From: Cyanobium sp. NIES-981
GTDB lineage: Bacteria; Cyanobacteriota; Cyanobacteriia; PCC-6307; Cyanobiaceae
DNA length: 11,837 bases
Direction of reading: 5' to 3'
Assembly (NCBI GenBank): GCA_945907085.1
Contig: CAMDSS010000039.1
Coordinates: forward strand, 1-11,837
The position numbers were made by a program, and so were the translations under genes. Below are positions 1 to 6,255 of this stretch, piece by piece; position 1 is the first letter of the stretch, and each line of letters begins with the position of its first letter. Under the pieces are notes generated by a model that saw only the letters and a list, made by a program, of their open reading frames with translations, was not told where the DNA came from and searched no databases.

Positions 1-227
1 TGGCTTGGCTTGCAGCCCAGCTGCTGCTCAAGCTCCTGCTCCTGCTCCTCAATCGCCATCAGCTCCTGCACCTGACGGCCCAACGTGATCTCCTGCTCAT
101 GGCTGAGCAGCGGCACCCGGCCGATATCACGCAAATACGAACGCACCAGATCGCCGTCCCCGTAGGGCATCTGGCGAGCCGGCTTGTCGGAAACAGGAGC
201 CGGAGAAGAGGCGATAGCGACAACCAC
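1..227 (-). CDS. RNA polymerase sigma factor, sigma-70 family, probably group 2 (N-terminal fragment)
   Basis: Only the first 75 codons are present; the rest lies beyond the left edge. The reading starts VVVAIASSPAPVSDKPARQM (residue 1 would be read as Met) and continues with SYLRDIGRVPLLSHEQEI at about residues 30-47. That is the region 1.2 signature of primary and group 2 sigma factors, which contacts the discriminator DNA and core polymerase. A Glu/Gln-rich helix (residues 60-69) follows, encoded by a CTCCTG hexamer repeat. There is no long acidic region 1.1, which fits a cyanobacterial group 2 (non-essential, stress or circadian type) factor rather than the principal SigA; this is inference from the N-terminus alone. 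The GTG at 227 was chosen because it gives the family's usual short leader. The frame stays open upstream with no ATG, and the ATG eight bases further upstream (235-233) is out of frame. Two direct repeats lie just upstream. Confidence 0.85.
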   Translation of the reverse strand, partial: MVVAIASSPAPVSDKPARQMPYGDGDLVRSYLRDIGRVPLLSHEQEITLGRQVQELMAIEEQEQELEQQLGCKPS

Positions 228-240
228 GGAGCCATGCTCT

Positions 241-277
241 TGAAGATGTGTAAAGCCTAACCTGAAGAAGTGTGAAG
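241..277. repeat. Pair of 15-bp direct repeats upstream of the sigma factor gene
   Basis: TGAAGATGTGTAAAG (241-255) and TGAAGAAGTGTGAAG (263-277) match at 13 of 15 positions and start 22 bp apart, about two helical turns. They lie 14 to 50 bp upstream of the GTG start of the sigma gene, in an otherwise non-coding 87-bp spacer. The placement suits an operator for a dimeric regulator or a promoter element, but I recognise no named binding site and no convincing -10 box. The function is inferred. Confidence 0.5.
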
Positions 278-286
278 TCCTCTCAT

Positions 287-318
287 CTAGGGCCCCGCTC
301 CCCCATCCAGCGCCCTAG
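287..318 (-). terminator. Hairpin at the 3' end of mgtE, possible terminator
   Basis: CTAGGGC (287-293) and GCCCTAG (312-318) form a perfect 7-bp inverted repeat. An inner GCT/AGC pairing (297-299 with 309-311) can extend it across a 3-nt bulge, leaving a 9-nt loop. The mgtE stop codon (317-315) lies inside one arm. There is no T-run downstream on the mgtE strand, so it is not a classical intrinsic terminator; cyanobacterial 3' hairpins often lack one. Confidence 0.4.
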
Positions 319-1697
319 CCAGGGGAGAACTGCACCAGTAGCCAGCTGGCGGTTTGCAGGTAGATGAACACCCCAGCCACATCCGTGGCGGTGGCGATGA
401 ACGGGGCCGACATCAGGGCCGGATCCAGGCCAATCCGATCGAAGAGCAGGGGCAAGGCCGCTCCGGCCGTGGCCGCCAGGGTGGTGATCGCCACCAAACT
501 GATCCCCGCCGCCCCAGCCACGATCCAGCTGTGGGACACATAGCTGGCCCAAGGGACCACCACCACCACCATCAACAGACCCAGGAGGGCTCCGGCCACC
601 GATTCCCGCCAAATGGCCTTCCAGCTCCCCATCGCCTGAATGCGCTGGGTACTCAAGCCACGAATCACCACCGTGGAGCTCTGGGCGCCCACGTTGCCGC
701 CGGTGCCAATCAACAGCGGAATAAAGGCCGCGAGCAGCACCACCTCCTTAAGAACGTGGTCTTGGGCAGCAATCACCGCCGCCGTGCCGCTGTTGGCAAT
801 CAACAGCACCGCAAGCCACACCACCCGGCGCCGGGCCACGGTGAACAGGTTGCTTTGGAAATAGTCGTCGTCATCGCCGGCCTGCACCGCCCCTGCGGCG
901 TAGAGATCGCGGGTGGCCTCCTGCTCGATCACGTCGATCACGTCGTCCACCGTGACAATCCCCACCAGGCGCTGCTCCCGATCCACCACCGGCACGGCCA
1001 GGAAGTCGTAGCGCTGAATCGCCCGAGCCACCTCCTCTTGATCCGTTTCGGTGGATACGCTCACCACCTCCCGGGTCATCACCTCCCCGATGCGCTCATC
1101 GGGGTCGGCCACCACCAAATCTCGCAACGACAGGATCCCGGTGAGATGGCGGGAGCCATCGGTCACGTAAAGGCTGTAAACGGTTTCCGTGTCCCGGGCG
1201 CGGCGGCGCACGATCGCCAAGGCCTGGGCTGCCGTTTGGAATTCCTTGAGGTCGATGAACTCGGTGGTCATCAGGCGACCGGCCGTCTCGCTCTCGTAAC
1301 CAAGAAGTTGGGCGGTAACCCGCCGTTCCGCCGGACTCAGCTCCGCCAGCAGCCGACGCACCACCTTGGCGGGCAATTCATCAAAGAGGCGCACCCGGTC
1401 GTCGGGTGACATCTCTTCCACCAGCTCCAGCACCTCGCTCGAACGCAGCCGCTCCAGCAGGGTTTGCTGCACGGAGGGATCCAGGTATTCGTAGACCGCA
1501 ATGGCCTCGTCCTTGGGGAGCAGGCGAAAGGCCAGGGCCTGGAGGGTGCGGGGCAAGCTGCCAATCGCTTCCGCCGTATCCACCTCCTGCACGGGCTGGA
1601 GCAGCAACTTGGCGCCGTCGTAGTTGCCCACTTCCAGCAGGGCTTCCAACTGCTTAGCCACCACCTCGGCCACCAGCACCCCGTTTGCCTCGCTCAT
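315..1697 (-). CDS. mgtE: Magnesium transporter/channel MgtE
   Basis: A 460-residue inner-membrane Mg2+ channel of the MgtE/SLC41 family; family members work as homodimers gated by cytosolic Mg2+. The domain order is canonical. An acidic helical N-domain spans about residues 15-140. Two CBS domains follow (about 145-200 and 205-262, containing EVMTREVVSV and LVGIVTVDDVIDVIEQE). Five predicted membrane helices lie between about 290 and 457. The transmembrane part holds the conserved GTGGNVGAQS (331-340) and ATATDVAG (435-442). Asp439 corresponds to the pore Mg2+-binding Asp of Thermus MgtE (D432). The ATG at 1697 gives a full-length N-domain; no good Shine-Dalgarno is visible, as is common in cyanobacteria. 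The gene is divergent from gpx across 89 bp. I see no Mg2+ riboswitch in the spacer; known MgtE regulation is at the protein level through the N and CBS domains. Confidence 0.95.
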   Translation of the reverse strand: MSEANGVLVAEVVAKQLEALLEVGNYDGAKLLLQPVQEVDTAEAIGSLPRTLQALAFRLLPKDEAIAVYEYLDPSVQQTLLERLRSSEVLELVEEMSPDDRVRLFDELPAKVVRRLLAELSPAERRVTAQLLGYESETAGRLMTTEFIDLKEFQTAAQALAIVRRRARDTETVYSLYVTDGSRHLTGILSLRDLVVADPDERIGEVMTREVVSVSTETDQEEVARAIQRYDFLAVPVVDREQRLVGIVTVDDVIDVIEQEATRDLYAAGAVQAGDDDDYFQSNLFTVARRRVVWLAVLLIANSGTAAVIAAQDHVLKEVVLLAAFIPLLIGTGGNVGAQSSTVVIRGLSTQRIQAMGSWKAIWRESVAGALLGLLMVVVVVPWASYVSHSWIVAGAAGISLVAITTLAATAGAALPLLFDRIGLDPALMSAPFIATATDVAGVFIYLQTASWLLVQFSPG

Positions 1698-1734
1698 TGG
1701 CCTGGTGCTTCGGCAACCCAGAGTTTATGGAGCC

Positions 1735-1821
1735 ATGGCTAAGGTCAAATTCCATCTGCGGCGCCTGTGCGCCAACCCCAACAACCATGGCCATCAATGT
1801 GAGCGATGTGGTGGTGCGTGA
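1735..1821 (+). other. Candidate 28-codon short ORF overlapping the gpx start
   Basis: ATG at 1735 to TGA at 1819-1821 encodes MAKVKFHLRRLCANPNNH followed by GHQCERCGGA. It is a basic peptide with three Cys, including a CERC pair. It is in a different frame from gpx and runs 35 bases into it, so its ribosomes would terminate just past the gpx ATG. Up to the gpx start its third codon positions are mostly G or C, as in the real genes. It has no well-spaced ribosome binding site and I recognise no family. It may be chance; conservation would decide. Confidence 0.2.
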
Positions 1822-2266
1822 TGCCCAGGGTGCGGAACGCCGCCTGGGCGAGTGGGCCGGCCAGGTGCTGCTGATTGTGAATGTGGCCAGCCGCTGCGGC
1901 TTTACGCGCCAATACGCGGGGCTGCAAACCCTGCAAGACACCTATGGCCCCAAAGGCTTGGCCGTCTTGGGCTTCCCCTGCAACGACTTCGGCGCCCAGG
2001 AACCCGGCACCCTCAGCGAAATCCAGGAGTTCTGCTCCACCACCTACGGCGCCAACTTCACCCTGTTCGACAAGGTGCATGCCACCGGCAGCAAAACGGC
2101 CCCCTACGACACCCTCACCCAAGCCGAACCCGCCGGTGATGTGGCCTGGAACTTCGAGAAGTTCCTGGTGGCCAAAGATGGCAGCGTGATCGCCCGCTAC
2201 AAGAGCAACGTGGAACCCGACTCCGCCGAACTCAGCGCTGCCATTGAGGCGGCAATCGCCGCCTAG
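1787..2266 (+). CDS. Glutathione peroxidase family protein (thiol peroxidase, GPx/BtuE-like)
   Basis: A 159-residue soluble peroxidase of the thioredoxin fold that reduces H2O2 and organic hydroperoxides with thiols. Bacterial Cys-type members mostly use thioredoxin in practice, despite the name. The peroxidatic Cys is Cys37 in NVASRCGFT. The second signature is GFPCNDFGAQEPG (62-74) and the third is the WNFEKFLV block (121-128), with Trp121 and Asn122 of the catalytic tetrad. The tetrad Gln, normally in FPCNQF, is Asp67 here. Cys83 (EFCSTTYG) aligns with the corresponding Cys of E. coli BtuE and is a candidate resolving residue. The ATG at 1787 matches the usual family start; upstream in-frame ATGs at 1685 and 1727 would add an atypical leader. 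Divergent from mgtE. Its TAG shares a CTAG palindrome with the stop codon of the convergent gene. Confidence 0.93.
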   Translation: MAINVSDVVVRDAQGAERRLGEWAGQVLLIVNVASRCGFTRQYAGLQTLQDTYGPKGLAVLGFPCNDFGAQEPGTLSEIQEFCSTTYGANFTLFDKVHATGSKTAPYDTLTQAEPAGDVAWNFEKFLVAKDGSVIARYKSNVEPDSAELSAAIEAAIAA

Positions 2267-2580
2267 CCCGCCAACCAACCGCGCCTTGAACCCTCTGGCC
2301 CAGCCCCCTCCACCAGGAGCCAGCGCTGGCCATTGGGTTCCCACCAGCTTCGCAACACCCGAAGCGGTGAATCCGAAGCCACCGCTAGCAGGGCCGGGGC
2401 CTGGTGCTGGGGGGCACAACGCAGCTGAAAAGAGCTAGCGCTCAGCACCGGTTCCCGGACCGACGCCCGGCGCCTCACCTCAGGCGAACGGCGCTCACCC
2501 CCACCGGCAGGAAGACCGGCAGGGGCCACGAGGGCAAAGCCCAACAGGGCAGCCCAGCGCCAAAGGGGGACGGGCTTCAA
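2263..2580 (-). CDS. Small exported hypothetical protein, possible SH3-like C-terminus, coupled to gyrB
   Basis: A 105-residue protein of unknown function. The N-terminus MKPVPLWRWAALLGFALV looks like a Sec signal peptide (basic start, hydrophobic core, small residues up to about 27). An Arg-rich linker follows (29-42). The C-terminal block (about 72-105, with PLRVLRSWW, RWLLVEG and RRGWLAG) resembles the closing strands of a bacterial SH3 domain (hydrophobic strand, W-x-x-V, then G-W-x-x-G). That resemblance is by eye only. The start is TTG at 2580, overlapping the gyrB TGA as TTGA, so translation is probably coupled to gyrB. There is no internal ATG, and a later GTG start would destroy the signal peptide. 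The stop overlaps the gpx stop in CTAG. The frame carries no interruption across a GC-rich stretch and fills the gyrB-gpx gap exactly, which favours a real gene. Likely location is the periplasm or membrane surface. Confidence 0.6.
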   Translation of the reverse strand: MKPVPLWRWAALLGFALVAPAGLPAGGGERRSPEVRRRASVREPVLSASSFQLRCAPQHQAPALLAVASDSPLRVLRSWWEPNGQRWLLVEGAGPEGSRRGWLAG

Positions 2581-4547
2581 ATATCCAACTGGGCGAGATC
2601 CAGCGACGCGCTGTGGGTCTCGATGAATTCCCGGCGGGGCGCCACCTTGTCGCCCATCAAGATCGTGAAGATGCGGTCGGCTTCGAGGGCATCTTCAATC
2701 TCAACCCGCTTCATCATGCGGGTGGTGGGATCCATGGTGGTTTCCCAGAGCTGCTTGGGCATCATTTCACCGAGGCCCTTAAAGCGCTGGATCGTGTAAT
2801 TGGCCTTCTCACCAAAGCCTTCGATCGTCTTCTTGAGGTCGCCTTCGTTGTAGCAATAGGTGTGATTTTTACCGCGCTCCACCTTGTAAAGCGGAGGACA
2901 AGCGATATAGATGTAGCCGCCTTCCACCAGGGCCTTCTGATAACGGAAGAAGAAGGTGAGGATCAGGGTACGAATGTGGGCGCCGTCCACGTCGGCGTCA
3001 GTCATGATGACGATCCGGTGATAACGAAGATTCTTTTGATCGAATTCTTCGCCCCGAATACCAAGACCGAGGGCCGTAATCAAGGCCTGGATTTCGGTGT
3101 TTTTGTAGATCTTGGCGTCGTCGGTTTTCTCGATGTTGAGAATCTTGCCGCGCAGGGGCAGGATGGCCTGAAAACGACGATCCCGGCCCTGCTTGGCCGA
3201 ACCGCCAGCGGAATCCCCTTCCACGATGTAGATCTCGGATTCGCTGGGATCGCGGGATGAACAATCGGCGAGCTTGCCGGGCAAGGTGGAGCTTTCCAGC
3301 ACGCTCTTACGGCGCACCAGCTCCCGGGCCCGGCGGGCCGCTTCAGCCGCATTGAAGGCCTGGATGGCCTTCTCCAAGATCAAATCAATAACGCCGGGGT
3401 TGAATTCGAGGTAGACGGCGAGGGCCTCACCCACCAGGGTGTCGACGATGCCACGCACCTCGGTATTGCCGAGCTTGGTTTTGGTCTGACCCTCAAATTC
3501 AGGGTCGGGCACCTTCACCGACAGCACGGCGGTGAGACCCTCGCGGATGTTCTCGCCGGCCAAATTGCCATCGGCGTCTTTGCGCTTACCCCGCTTTTTG
3601 GCAAAGGTATTGAGGGTGCGGGTGAGCACCGCCTTCAGACCCTCAATGTGGGTGCCACCATCCACGGTGCGGATGTTGTTGGCAAAGCCCAGGATGCTGT
3701 CGGAGTAGGCATCCACGCACCACTGCAGGGCCGCTTCAACCTGAACGCCTTCTTTCTCGGCGTTCACATAGATGATATCGGCATGAAGCGGATCCTTTTC
3801 CGCATTCATGTACTCGACGTATTCCTTGATCCCGCCTTCGTAGAGGTAGATCTCTTCGTGGGGCTCACCATCGGCCCCGCGGGCGCTGGCCCGGTCATCC
3901 CGGAAGACAATTTTGACCCCACCATTGAGGTAGGCGAGCTCCCTCAGGCGCGAGGACAGGGTTTGGAAATCGAAGGCAATACCGGTCGAGAAAATCTCAA
4001 TATCCGGCTTAAAGCAAATGGACGTCCCCGTGCGGCCCTTCTCAGCCGGGGCCGATTCCAAAATGCCAATCGGCGCCCCGCGCTCAAACCGCTGGGTGTG
4101 GATCTGGTCTTGGCGATGCACCGTGACCTCCACCCACTCACTGAGGGCGTTGACCACGGACACACCAACCCCGTGCAGGCCACCGGAAACCTTGTAGCCA
4201 CCGGCGCCAAACTTGCCACCGGCGTGGAGCACGGTGAGCACCGTTTCCAGGGCGCTCTTGCCGGTGCGGGGGTGAATATCGGTGGGAATGCCCCGGCCGT
4301 TGTCGGTGACCGCGCAGGAGCCATCGTCGTTGAGCACGACCAAGATCTGGTCGCAGTGGCCCGCCAGCGCTTCGTCAACGGAGTTGTCGACCACCTCGTA
4401 CACCAAGTGGTGCAGACCCCGGGGACCGGTGGTGCCGATGTACATCCCCGGGCGCTTGCGAACGGGCTCCAGCCCTTCGAGAACCTGGATCTGCTCGGCG
4501 CCGTAGGCGGCCTGAACCTTGCTAGACGATTGGGTTTCGGGACTCAT
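2577..4547 (-). CDS. gyrB: DNA gyrase subunit B
   Basis: A 656-residue ATPase subunit of DNA gyrase (type IIA topoisomerase); with GyrA it introduces negative supercoils. The GHKL ATPase domain shows EVVDNSVDEA (catalytic Glu51, Mg-binding Asn55), TDNGRGIP (Asp82, Arg85) and GGLHGVGVSVVNALS (from 122). The transducer domain follows. The TOPRIM domain has IVEGDSAGGS with Glu443 and MTDADVDGAH with Asp517, Asp519 and Asp521, a constant +19 offset from E. coli E424/D498/D500/D502. The C-terminal RFKGLGEMMPKQLWETTMDP is typical. Length fits GyrB proteins lacking the roughly 165-residue insertion of E. coli (804 aa). The ATG at 4547 gives a normal leader before the ATPase core. Divergent from miaA across 171 bp; two GGGATTTC repeats lie in the leader. 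A small exported-protein gene overlaps the stop codon and is probably cotranscribed. Confidence 0.98.
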   Translation of the reverse strand: MSPETQSSSKVQAAYGAEQIQVLEGLEPVRKRPGMYIGTTGPRGLHHLVYEVVDNSVDEALAGHCDQILVVLNDDGSCAVTDNGRGIPTDIHPRTGKSALETVLTVLHAGGKFGAGGYKVSGGLHGVGVSVVNALSEWVEVTVHRQDQIHTQRFERGAPIGILESAPAEKGRTGTSICFKPDIEIFSTGIAFDFQTLSSRLRELAYLNGGVKIVFRDDRASARGADGEPHEEIYLYEGGIKEYVEYMNAEKDPLHADIIYVNAEKEGVQVEAALQWCVDAYSDSILGFANNIRTVDGGTHIEGLKAVLTRTLNTFAKKRGKRKDADGNLAGENIREGLTAVLSVKVPDPEFEGQTKTKLGNTEVRGIVDTLVGEALAVYLEFNPGVIDLILEKAIQAFNAAEAARRARELVRRKSVLESSTLPGKLADCSSRDPSESEIYIVEGDSAGGSAKQGRDRRFQAILPLRGKILNIEKTDDAKIYKNTEIQALITALGLGIRGEEFDQKNLRYHRIVIMTDADVDGAHIRTLILTFFFRYQKALVEGGYIYIACPPLYKVERGKNHTYCYNEGDLKKTIEGFGEKANYTIQRFKGLGEMMPKQLWETTMDPTTRMMKRVEIEDALEADRIFTILMGDKVAPRREFIETHSASLDLAQLDI

Positions 4548-4718
4548 GCAGGAAGAAATCCCCAGAGGATCAGCACAGGTGGTTTCATCACTGGCGAGCT
4601 AGGCACAGGAGGGTGAAATCCCGGGGCGAGAATGGCGAGAGTGGTTGAAAAACCCGTTCTCCAAAGGGCAATTTACCACCGAGAACCGGTGAGCGCATTG
4701 CTTGCCATTGTGGCCGGA

Positions 4719-5627
4719 ATGGACCAGCCCCAACCCCTCACGATCGTGCTGCTCGGGCCGACCGCCAGCGGCAAAACGGCCCTGGCGATCGAACTGGCCA
4801 AGGCCCTCGACCTGGCGGTGCTGAACGTGGATTCACGCCAGCTGTACCTGCATATGGACGTGGGCACCGCCAAGCCAAGCCCGGCCCAGCGGGCCGAGGT
4901 GCGCCACGAACTGCTCGATCTACGCGAACCCAACAACCCGATCAACCTGCAGGAATTCAGGGCCATCGCCGAACCCGCCATCGCAGCGGAACACCAACGG
5001 CGCGGCATGGCGCTGCTGGCCGGCGGCAGCGGCCTCTACATCAAGGGGCTCACCCAAGGCATGCAACCGCCAGCCGTACCGCCCCAGCCAAGCCTCCGAG
5101 CCCAGCTGGAGGCCCTAGGCCAGGCCACCTGCCACCAATTGCTGGCCCAAGCCGACCCCATCGCCGCCAACCGGATCGGCGCCGCCGATTCCGTGCGCTC
5201 CCAGCGGGCCCTGGAGGTGATCTATGCCACGGGCCAAAGCCTCACCAGCCAGCAGCGCCTCAGCCCGCCGCCATGGCGGGTTGTTGAGCTCGGCCTCAAT
5301 CCCAGCAATGGGCGCCAGCGGATCACCGAACGCACCCAGGCCCTCTACCGCGATGGCCTGATCGCCGAAACCCAGGCCCTGATCGAGCGCTATGGCGCCG
5401 ATCTACCGCTACTCAACACGATTGGCTATGGCGAAGCCAAGCAAGTCCTGGCAGGCGATCTCAGCGAACAAACCGCCATCGACATCACCACCCAACGCAC
5501 CTGTCAATTCGCCAAACGCCAGCGCACCTGGTTTCGCCGCCAGCACCAACCCATTTGGATTGGGGGCTCAGATCCGGACCAGCAGTGCGCCCAATGCATG
5601 CAAGAGTTAGCGCGCGTTCTAGGGTGA
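4719..5627 (+). CDS. miaA: tRNA dimethylallyltransferase MiaA
   Basis: A 302-residue cytosolic enzyme that transfers the dimethylallyl group of DMAPP to N6 of A37 in tRNAs reading UNN codons, the first step towards ms2i6A. The P-loop is GPTASGKT (13-20). NVDSRQLYLHMDVGTAKP (36-53) contains the catalytic Asp38 and the tRNA/DMAPP-binding motif. GGSGLYIKGL (102-111) and RSQRALEVIYATGQ (160-173) are family motifs. The C-terminal FAKRQRTWFRR (264-274) is the usual basic tRNA-binding segment. Start: ATG at 4719 puts the P-loop about 12 residues from the N-terminus, as in homologues; an in-frame ATG at 4632 would add 29 residues that look like leader. The divergent spacer to gyrB contains a TTGAAA hexamer at 4645-4650, but I see no convincing matching -10 box. 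infC follows after 43 bp on the same strand, so a miaA-infC transcript is likely. Confidence 0.97.
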   Translation: MDQPQPLTIVLLGPTASGKTALAIELAKALDLAVLNVDSRQLYLHMDVGTAKPSPAQRAEVRHELLDLREPNNPINLQEFRAIAEPAIAAEHQRRGMALLAGGSGLYIKGLTQGMQPPAVPPQPSLRAQLEALGQATCHQLLAQADPIAANRIGAADSVRSQRALEVIYATGQSLTSQQRLSPPPWRVVELGLNPSNGRQRITERTQALYRDGLIAETQALIERYGADLPLLNTIGYGEAKQVLAGDLSEQTAIDITTQRTCQFAKRQRTWFRRQHQPIWIGGSDPDQQCAQCMQELARVLG

Positions 5628-5630
5628 AGC

Positions 5631-5648
5631 GTTGCCAATCGGCGCAAC
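5631..5648 (+). other. Small hairpin in the infC leader
   Basis: GTTGC (5631-5635) pairs with GCAAC (5644-5648). A further C-G pair (5636 with 5642) is possible if C5643 bulges. It starts four bases after the miaA stop and ends 22 bases before the infC ATG. It could be a weak attenuator or regulatory stem, or chance; nothing in the sequence decides. Confidence 0.25.
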
Positions 5649-5670
5649 CAGCCAACCTTCGCCCCCCTGA

Positions 5671-6255
5671 ATGCCTCCTCGTCCCCGTTTTGACCGCCGG
5701 GCTCCCGTGCGGGAGCTGCCCAACATCAACGACCGGATCAGCTACCCCAACCTGCGGGTGGTCGATGCCGACGGCAGCCAACTAGGGGTGATCACGCGGG
5801 AAGCCGCTCTTGAGGTGGCCAAAGATCGGGAACTGGATTTGGTGCTGGTGAGCGAAAAAGCCGATCCACCGGTCTGCCGGATCATGGATTACGGCAAGTA
5901 CAAATTTGAGCAGGAAAAGAAGGCCAAAGAGGCCAAAAAGAAGTCGCACCAAACGGAGGTGAAGGAAGTCAAGATGCGCTACAAGATCGATTCCCACGAC
6001 TACCAGGTGCGGATTGGTCAGGCCGTTCGCTTCCTCAAGGACGGCGACAAGGTGAAGTGCACCGTGATCTTCCGCGGCCGGGAAATCCAGCACACGGCCC
6101 TAGCCGAAGTGCTGCTGATGCGGATGGCCAAGGACCTCGAAGAGAACGCCGACATCCAGCAGCATCCCAAGCGGGAAGGCCGCAATATGATCATGTTCTT
6201 GAGCCCCCGTAAGGCGGCTTCGCCCAAGGGTGCCGCCAAGGAGACTGCGGCTTAA
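5671..6255 (+). CDS. infC: Translation initiation factor IF-3
   Basis: A 194-residue factor that binds the 30S subunit, keeps it apart from 50S and checks the initiator tRNA-start codon pair. N-domain about 18-85: starts PNINDRISYPNLRVVDADG and includes the family signature RIMDYGKYKF (70-79). A Lys/Glu-rich helical linker follows (about 80-103, KKAKEAKKKSHQTEVKEVKM). The C-domain (about 104-180) ends with HPKREGRNMIMFLSP, and a short Ala/Lys tail follows. The start is a plain ATG at 5671 that retains the RPRFDRRAPVRELP leader; there is no AUU or other rare start of the kind behind E. coli infC autoregulation. No Shine-Dalgarno is visible. It lies 43 bp behind miaA. The genes rpmI and rplT, its usual partners in many bacteria, are not downstream; the next gene is convergent and shares a TTAA stop palindrome. 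Confidence 0.98.
   Translation: MPPRPRFDRRAPVRELPNINDRISYPNLRVVDADGSQLGVITREAALEVAKDRELDLVLVSEKADPPVCRIMDYGKYKFEQEKKAKEAKKKSHQTEVKEVKMRYKIDSHDYQVRIGQAVRFLKDGDKVKCTVIFRGREIQHTALAEVLLMRMAKDLEENADIQQHPKREGRNMIMFLSPRKAASPKGAAKETAA

Noticed and set aside
1685..1786. gpx starting at ATG 1685 or 1727
   Set aside because: The peptide added is not seen in the family and 1685 lies inside mgtE; the canonical start is at 1787.
2403..2449. 7-bp inverted repeat GGTGCTG/CAGCACC inside the small exported-protein gene
   Set aside because: 33-bp loop, no neighbouring signal and GC-rich coding DNA; compatible with chance.
3648..4616. Open frame of 322 codons on the plus strand opposite gyrB
   Set aside because: Antisense shadow of a high-GC gene; the product is His/Gly/Val-rich with no family features, while gyrB on the other strand has every expected motif.
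4643..4691. Promoter and hairpins (TTGAAA hexamer, GGTT-GAAA-AACC stem, CACCG/CGGTG stem) ahead of miaA
   Set aside because: No acceptable -10 box at the right distance, and stems of four to five pairs are expected by chance.
4632..4718. N-terminal extension of miaA by 29 residues from an upstream ATG
   Set aside because: The extension reads like leader DNA and the P-loop would sit unusually far from the start; ATG 4719 fits the family.
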